A stretch of DNA of 64,000 nt from Scatomorpha sp964535405. GTDB lineage: Bacteria; Bacillota; Clostridia; Oscillospirales; Oscillospiraceae. Below the pieces are notes generated by a model, which was given only the letters and a program-made list of their open reading frames with translations, ran no database searches and was not told the origin of the DNA. Below are positions 59,941-64,000 of this stretch, one piece after another. The stretch lies in contig CAZHUG010000003.1 in assembly GCA_964535405.1 (NCBI GenBank), positions 16,013 to 80,012 of the forward strand, given 5' to 3'. The position numbers were made by a program, and so were the translations under genes. Numbering within the stretch: the stretch's first letter is position 1; each line of letters begins with the position of its first letter.

Positions 59941-60710
59941 TGGAGCCTCACCGCCTCAGCCTTCAGGCAGGCACCGGTCTCCGTGTCAATCTCGAAAATT
60001 GCACCCTCCATTTTAGCCGGACCGCTTGCCGCCTCGTAGCGCCGGGGCACATCGCCGAGGAACTTTCCGATAGACTGCTCGGGCTTTATTCCGAGGACCG
60101 ACTCGACCGCCCCGCTCATGCCCAAATCGCTTATATACCCCGTACCACGCGGCAAAACTCTCGCATCTGAGGTCTGTACGTGGGTGTGCGTTCCCCACAC
60201 GGCGGAGACGCGTCCGTCCAGATAGTAGCCCATGGCGAGCTTCTCACTCGTGGCCTCGGCATGAAAGTCGACGAGCACCATTTTGACTTCAGAGTTGGCA
60301 AGAATAGCATCCGCCACCAAAAACGGGTTATCTGTATTTGAGTCAAGCGTGAAGCGACCCATTAAATTCATGACTAAAATCGGCCCAAAGGGGGTCGTAA
60401 AGGTCGCATAGCCGCGACCCGGACACTGCGGTGCAAAGTTTGCCGGGCGCAGAATGCAGGCTTTATCGTCCAGATACGGCTGCAGCTCCCAGCGGGTCCA
60501 GGTGTGATTGCCGAGCGTGATAACGTCCGCGCCGGCCTGGAATATTGCATCCGCCTGCTTCGGCGTCACGCCGACCACATTGGCGTTCTCGCCATTGGCG
60601 ACAACAAAATCAGCCCCCAGCTCCTTGCGGATGCGCCGGAGATTTCCTGTCAGGTATTCCAGTCCGGGAGCGCCCACGACATCTCCAATGGCCAAAATTC
60701 TATAGAGCAT
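59937..60710 (-). CDS. ymdB: YmdB-type 2',3'-cyclic-nucleotide phosphodiesterase
   Basis: 257 residues. Motifs IGDVVGAPG, NGENAN, LGNHTW, DFHAEATSEK and GTHTHVQT are all present and define the TIGR00282/YmdB metallophosphoesterase family, which in Bacillus affects motility-biofilm switching. First gene of the operon that continues into the SbcD-like, SbcC-like, B3/B4, MoxR and VWA genes. Confidence 0.92.
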   Translation of the reverse strand: MLYRILAIGDVVGAPGLEYLTGNLRRIRKELGADFVVANGENANVVGVTPKQADAIFQAGADVITLGNHTWTRWELQPYLDDKACILRPANFAPQCPGRGYATFTTPFGPILVMNLMGRFTLDSNTDNPFLVADAILANSEVKMVLVDFHAEATSEKLAMGYYLDGRVSAVWGTHTHVQTSDARVLPRGTGYISDLGMSGAVESVLGIKPEQSIGKFLGDVPRRYEAASGPAKMEGAIFEIDTETGACLKAEAVRLQ

Positions 60711-60743
60711 CGCCCATCATCCTTTGCTTTCTTATATCAGAAA

Positions 60744-60772
60744 ATTATACCACAATTTGCATTTATCATCAA
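60744..60772 (-). promoter_or_regulatory. sigma-A promoter of the ymdB operon
   Basis: Minus-strand TTGATG and TATAAT with a 17-base spacer and TG in front of the -10, about 34 bases before the ymdB ATG. Confidence 0.75.
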
Positions 60773-60834
60773 ACCATATTATTGCCTGTACCGGAGCATA
60801 ATAACAATGCAATAACAATTTGGAGGTAGACATT

Positions 60835-61008
60835 ATGAATAAAAATTCCAGCGCTAATTTTCTCAAGGGCATGGGTGTGGGTCTCGCAGTCGGCGCATCA
60901 GTCGGCATGGTCATGGCACCGCGGAAGAAAAGCACCAGCATGGTCGGAAAGGCTCTCAAGGCCGCCGGCGAAATTGCCGAAAACATTTCTGACGCAATGA
61001 TTCACTAA
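60835..61008 (+). CDS. YtxH-like small membrane-anchored protein
   Basis: 57 residues from the ATG at 60835, with GGAGG ten bases before it. One hydrophobic glycine-rich helix (about 9-28, LKGMGVGLAVGASVGMVMAP) then a basic KKSTS and an amphipathic helix. This is the YtxH/short gas-vesicle-like protein pattern. The tRNA-Arg gene follows 60 bases downstream. Confidence 0.7.
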   Translation: MNKNSSANFLKGMGVGLAVGASVGMVMAPRKKSTSMVGKALKAAGEIAENISDAMIH

Positions 61009-61023
61009 ACTCGATAAAAACGC

Positions 61024-61052
61024 TTGCAATTGAGGACAGGCTGTGCTAATAT
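61024..61052 (+). promoter_or_regulatory. sigma-A promoter of tRNA-Arg
   Basis: TTGCAA and TAATAT with a 17-base spacer, ending 16 bases before the tRNA. Confidence 0.6.
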
Positions 61053-61068
61053 ACTAGGGCGCTCGTGT

Positions 61069-61145
61069 GCGCCGTTAGCTCAGCTGGATAGAGCGTCTGG
61101 CTACGGACCAGAAGGTCGGGAGTTCGAATCTCTCACGGCGTGCCA
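61069..61145 (+). tRNA. tRNA-Arg (ACG)
   Basis: A 77-base cloverleaf with anticodon ACG in a CTACGGA loop, a GTTCGAATC T loop and encoded CCA. The acceptor stem pairs over seven positions with one G-U at 1:72. A34 would be read as inosine after TadA editing, allowing CGN decoding. Confidence 0.95.
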
Positions 61146-61151
61146 GAAATA

Positions 61152-61190
61152 AATCCCCTGAAACCAACTTGGTTTCAGGGGATTTTCTTT
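61152..61190. terminator. bidirectional terminator after tRNA-Arg
   Basis: AATCCCCTGAAACCAA pairs with TTGGTTTCAGGGGATT, followed by TTTTCTTTT. It also serves the convergent permease gene ending at 61190. Confidence 0.85.
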
Positions 61191-62317
61191 TATTCTTGCG
61201 CGTCTCTTGCGTCACGTTTTTTTGTTTTTTCCAGGAGTGCAATGCGCTGACGCTCGCGTATTTTATCGCTCAAACGCTCCCAGGCGTCCGGAAGAATGTC
61301 ATGACGGAGCTTTTTCCAGCCGCGCACCAGCAGTCTTATGATACAGTAGGCCACAAGGCCGAAGGGAAACAGTCCGAATATTATCGCCGCAACGAGCAGC
61401 ACAGCAAGGATGTCCTCGGTGTAGCGCGCCGCGTTCTCCCAATACGGAAGCACGATGGAAACCTGTGACATGGAGCGCGTTCCGAGCTGTTCAATGACAG
61501 CAAGCGAGCCGCCATAGGAAAAACGGCCTGTATTCTCAAGCGCTATGCCCGCCGTCACATTGTCCTTCAGGCTGAAGCCGGTCTCCAGGATGTTCAGTGC
61601 AAAGCCGGTGATCGGGTCTGCACAAACCATCTCGTAGCTGTCAATCGTCTCTTCAACATCAGGTGTCAGCGCGTCCATGGCATCAAAATGCATAAACATG
61701 CCGCCCTCGCCCATATAGGCGCGCTTGTCCGCAGAGTCGTCTTCCCGCTGCACCACGCCCGCAACGATATATGGGTTGCCTCCGATTGTGACCTCCATGC
61801 CGGCAAGATCGAAGCTTCCGAAAAGCTGCCAGGCCAGCGCCTCATCGAGCACGACAGAGTCGTGCATGAGATCTGTCTCGCTGATATAAGAGCCTGATCT
61901 CAGGCGCAGCTGGTGGAAGTAAAACCAGTCGCCGCCCACACCCAGGGTCGTCACTGTGGTGGAGCCCTTGTTTCCGCTCACGCTGACCTCGGCCTGACCG
62001 CAGTATGCGTCCTTCCAGAGGGTTCCGGACTCGGACCCGGGCTCCTCCGGTGCTGCCTCGGCCAGTGCCGGGTCTATTTTCTCGCGGAAGGTATAGATAT
62101 CCTTAAATGTCTTGCCATTGCCGTTGGCGAAGAAGGCCGAGACCTGTGAAAACCGCCCGCCGCTCTCTCCGCGAAAGCGCTTTGCAACCAGCTGCGACTG
62201 CATCGCTCCCGATAAGTTGGAATAGGCAATGAGACAGGCCGAGCACAGGAGTACAAGGACAAGCAAGACAGAAAACAGAGCTATCTGTTTTTTACTGAGC
62301 TTTAGCCATTTCTTCAT
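61190..62317 (-). CDS. MacB/FtsX-like ABC permease (short form)
   Basis: 375 residues from the ATG at 62317; the longer open frame overlaps the adaptor gene. An N-terminal helix (about 12-32) is followed by a large extracellular MacB-PCD-like domain (40-300) and one further helix pair (about 312-340), then a basic cytoplasmic tail. Fewer helices than a full FtsX permease. It starts one base after the adaptor stop codon, so the two are translationally coupled. Likely part of a MacAB-type export complex whose ATPase gene would lie beyond the left side of this operon and is not in the window. Confidence 0.7.
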   Translation of the reverse strand: MKKWLKLSKKQIALFSVLLVLVLLCSACLIAYSNLSGAMQSQLVAKRFRGESGGRFSQVSAFFANGNGKTFKDIYTFREKIDPALAEAAPEEPGSESGTLWKDAYCGQAEVSVSGNKGSTTVTTLGVGGDWFYFHQLRLRSGSYISETDLMHDSVVLDEALAWQLFGSFDLAGMEVTIGGNPYIVAGVVQREDDSADKRAYMGEGGMFMHFDAMDALTPDVEETIDSYEMVCADPITGFALNILETGFSLKDNVTAGIALENTGRFSYGGSLAVIEQLGTRSMSQVSIVLPYWENAARYTEDILAVLLVAAIIFGLFPFGLVAYCIIRLLVRGWKKLRHDILPDAWERLSDKIRERQRIALLEKTKKRDARDAQE

Positions 62318-62318
62318 A

Positions 62319-64000
62319 TTAGTTTTCCGGCATCCGCACGAGCATTCCACTTTCGATGGGCTTTGTGGAGGTCGTTATTACAAAGTCTCCATATGCCACG
62401 CCTGAAACTGCCGTAAAGTTATCGTCCTCAGCCAGAATCTGAACGTCCACGCGGGTAGCAACATATCGGTTGTTCAGCGGGCTCGACTTCGCCTCGACTA
62501 TGAGCACGAAGCTGCCGTTTGTATCTGAACGAACTGCGCTCTTGGGGACAATGACCTCATAGTTCTGGCTGCGCTGTCCGATAGAGATTGAGACCTGCTG
62601 TCCGCTCTGAATATTGTCACCGGTAACTTCAAAGTGCAGAATCTTACCGCTCTGCGGGTTCTGAGGATCTGTCTTTATGGTGACGAGACGTCCCTGCATA
62701 TTCGAGCCGCCCCAGTATCCCGTGCTTATCTCGGCAGCGTCGCCAACGGTTACCTTTTTAGCCTGATCCGTAGTGACCGGCATGGAAACCATATAGCCAC
62801 GGTCGGGAACCTCGATTGTGCACATGGCAGTTGCGGGATCGCAGGTGTTGCCGGCTGTGACGTTCATGGACTTAATCACGCCTGCGACCTCTGCGCGAAT
62901 CTCGCCGCCTTCGCCGCCTGAGCCAAGATCGGAAATTTGCTGCTGAGTTTTTGCGATCTCCTGAGCCATTTTGCCCAGATCCAGATCGTCCAGCTTCCCA
63001 CTTATAAGCGCAGACTCAAGCGCATCCTGACAAGCTATAACAGTGTCCTTGGACACCTCATAATTATCGCGCTTGGTTTTATAGGAGTTGTATTTCTCCT
63101 CGGCGTTATCCATGCTTGCCTTTGCCTCATCGCGCTTTTTCATAAGAGCCGCGTTATTGGGAGATATGCCCTCATAGTAAGCGTCCAGTGCCGAGTTATA
63201 GCTTGAACGCGCGCTATCAACGGCATCATTCGCATCCATAACATTTTCATAGCCCCCGGCGATGCTTTTGAGGGTCTTGTCCGACAGCTTGTCTATCAGG
63301 GCTTTAAACGGTTCATCGTCCATACTAACGCCGCTTAGACTGAGATTGTCGCGTTCTTTTTGTGTGTTATCGTTATCTTTGAAATATTCGTTAATATCCA
63401 TATCCTTGTTCTTAGCTGTGAAGGCATTGCATATTGCCGTGGCATAGGGCTTTGCAAGGGAAATGCTTATCCCGGTTATCTCATCTATGTTATTGGCCTT
63501 GCGGTATGCGCTCTTAGCAAGCTCCAGAAGCAGCGTATACTCATTTTTATACTGTATCATCGCAGCGTCGTATTTGACGATAGCTGCATTCAGCACTGCA
63601 AGAGCGCTCTCCACCGGGGCATAGCTCGGTGAGCCGCCGCCACTGGTTTCCCCGCCTGCCGCGGCAAGCTTGCTCTCTGCATCCTTGAGGGCGGCAACCG
63701 CCCTGTCATAGTCCGCCTTGGCGGCGGCGAGCTGCTCGTCCGTTATCATGTTTGCGTCACGCTCGGCAATCGCATACTCCAGCTTTTCACGGGCACGCGC
63801 CACTGTTCGACTCTCACCCGAGCCGGCGCTGGCACCAAGATTAATGAGCTTGACCTGATAGTTATACTGCTGATCGGCCAGGGTTGCCTTGAGCTGCTCA
63901 AGCTCATCGCTGTCGCCCTCTGCCAGAATGAACAGCAGGTCGCCGACCTCAACCTCCTCGTCGAGTCTGACCATAACCGACTTGACCTTGCGGCTGTCGG
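62319..64000 (-). CDS. HlyD/RND-type membrane fusion protein (5' end beyond window)
   Basis: 561 residues are visible; the open frame continues past the right edge, where DSRKVKSVMVRLDEEVEVGDLLF is the biotinyl-lipoyl part of an HlyD/MacA-type adaptor, so the N-terminal membrane anchor is missing from the window. After it come a long coiled-coil/helical stretch (about residues 20-325 of the visible part) and C-terminal beta-barrel domains. The coiled coil is unusually long and interrupted. It pairs with the permease gene one base downstream. Confidence 0.82.
   Translation of the reverse strand, partial: DSRKVKSVMVRLDEEVEVGDLLFILAEGDSDELEQLKATLADQQYNYQVKLINLGASAGSGESRTVARAREKLEYAIAERDANMITDEQLAAAKADYDRAVAALKDAESKLAAAGGETSGGGSPSYAPVESALAVLNAAIVKYDAAMIQYKNEYTLLLELAKSAYRKANNIDEITGISISLAKPYATAICNAFTAKNKDMDINEYFKDNDNTQKERDNLSLSGVSMDDEPFKALIDKLSDKTLKSIAGGYENVMDANDAVDSARSSYNSALDAYYEGISPNNAALMKKRDEAKASMDNAEEKYNSYKTKRDNYEVSKDTVIACQDALESALISGKLDDLDLGKMAQEIAKTQQQISDLGSGGEGGEIRAEVAGVIKSMNVTAGNTCDPATAMCTIEVPDRGYMVSMPVTTDQAKKVTVGDAAEISTGYWGGSNMQGRLVTIKTDPQNPQSGKILHFEVTGDNIQSGQQVSISIGQRSQNYEVIVPKSAVRSDTNGSFVLIVEAKSSPLNNRYVATRVDVQILAEDDNFTAVSGVAYGDFVITTSTKPIESGMLVRMPEN

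Overview
The window looks like a chromosomal stretch of an anaerobic, endospore-forming member of the Bacillota (class Clostridia, plausibly Oscillospirales). The support is a spoVT-type sporulation regulator, a YtvI/AI-2E-type permease end, a ferredoxin-dependent 2-oxoacid oxidoreductase, an EFR1-type flavodoxin/ferredoxin, CarD and YmdB homologues, and strong AGGAGG ribosome sites with many TTG starts. Base composition is moderately G+C rich, broken by a few A+T-rich patches. Ten Ns at 1715-1724 mark an assembly gap, so this is probably a draft or metagenomic scaffold. The taxon is inferred, not proven.

Layout. 1-704: end of a permease and a YdcZ-type DMT protein. 778-6888 (minus): an eight-gene operon for a branched-chain-type 2-oxoacid:ferredoxin oxidoreductase (gamma, TPP subunit, VorB, ferredoxin), a P-loop ATPase, two ketopantoate-reductase paralogues and a GntR/FCD regulator. 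6889-7890: a 1-kb A+T-rich gap. 7891-15823: YkvI-type transporter, adenosylhomocysteinase, MgtE, an AEC permease, SpoVT, a metallo-beta-lactamase-fold enzyme and an alpha/beta hydrolase. 15842-16725: an A+T-rich P-loop kinase cassette bounded by a perfect 20-bp inverted repeat. 16785-21026: pdxS with a divergent MocR/PdxR regulator, an Xre regulator/membrane pair and a zinc-finger membrane protein.

21053-42026 is the most distinctive block: five iron-containing alcohol dehydrogenases, two Old-Yellow-Enzyme/Fe-S/NAD(P)H flavoenzymes, three transporters, a nitroreductase and three regulators of different families (PucR, LuxR, and a TetR protein with two DNA-binding domains). Each regulator is divergent from its own dehydrogenase unit, so the block reads as three regulated modules for reducing or oxidising hydroxy, carbonyl and enone substrates. 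The substrates cannot be read from the sequence.

42288-43728 is an A+T-rich island (HEAT-like protein, DUF5131 protein, wrecked aminoglycoside/lincosamide nucleotidyltransferase) beside an initiator tRNA gene. 44004-49342 holds thiI-cinA-phosphatase, comM and carD. 49545-52167 carries an EFR1 ferredoxin protein and an LTA-synthase-like sulfatase. 52296-60710 carries a cytidylate-kinase-like protein, pyrophosphatase, and a six-gene operon running ymdB, SbcD-like, SbcC-like, B3/B4 protein, MoxR ATPase, VWA protein. The window ends with a small YtxH-like protein, tRNA-Arg(ACG), and a MacB-like permease with its HlyD-type adaptor running off the right edge.
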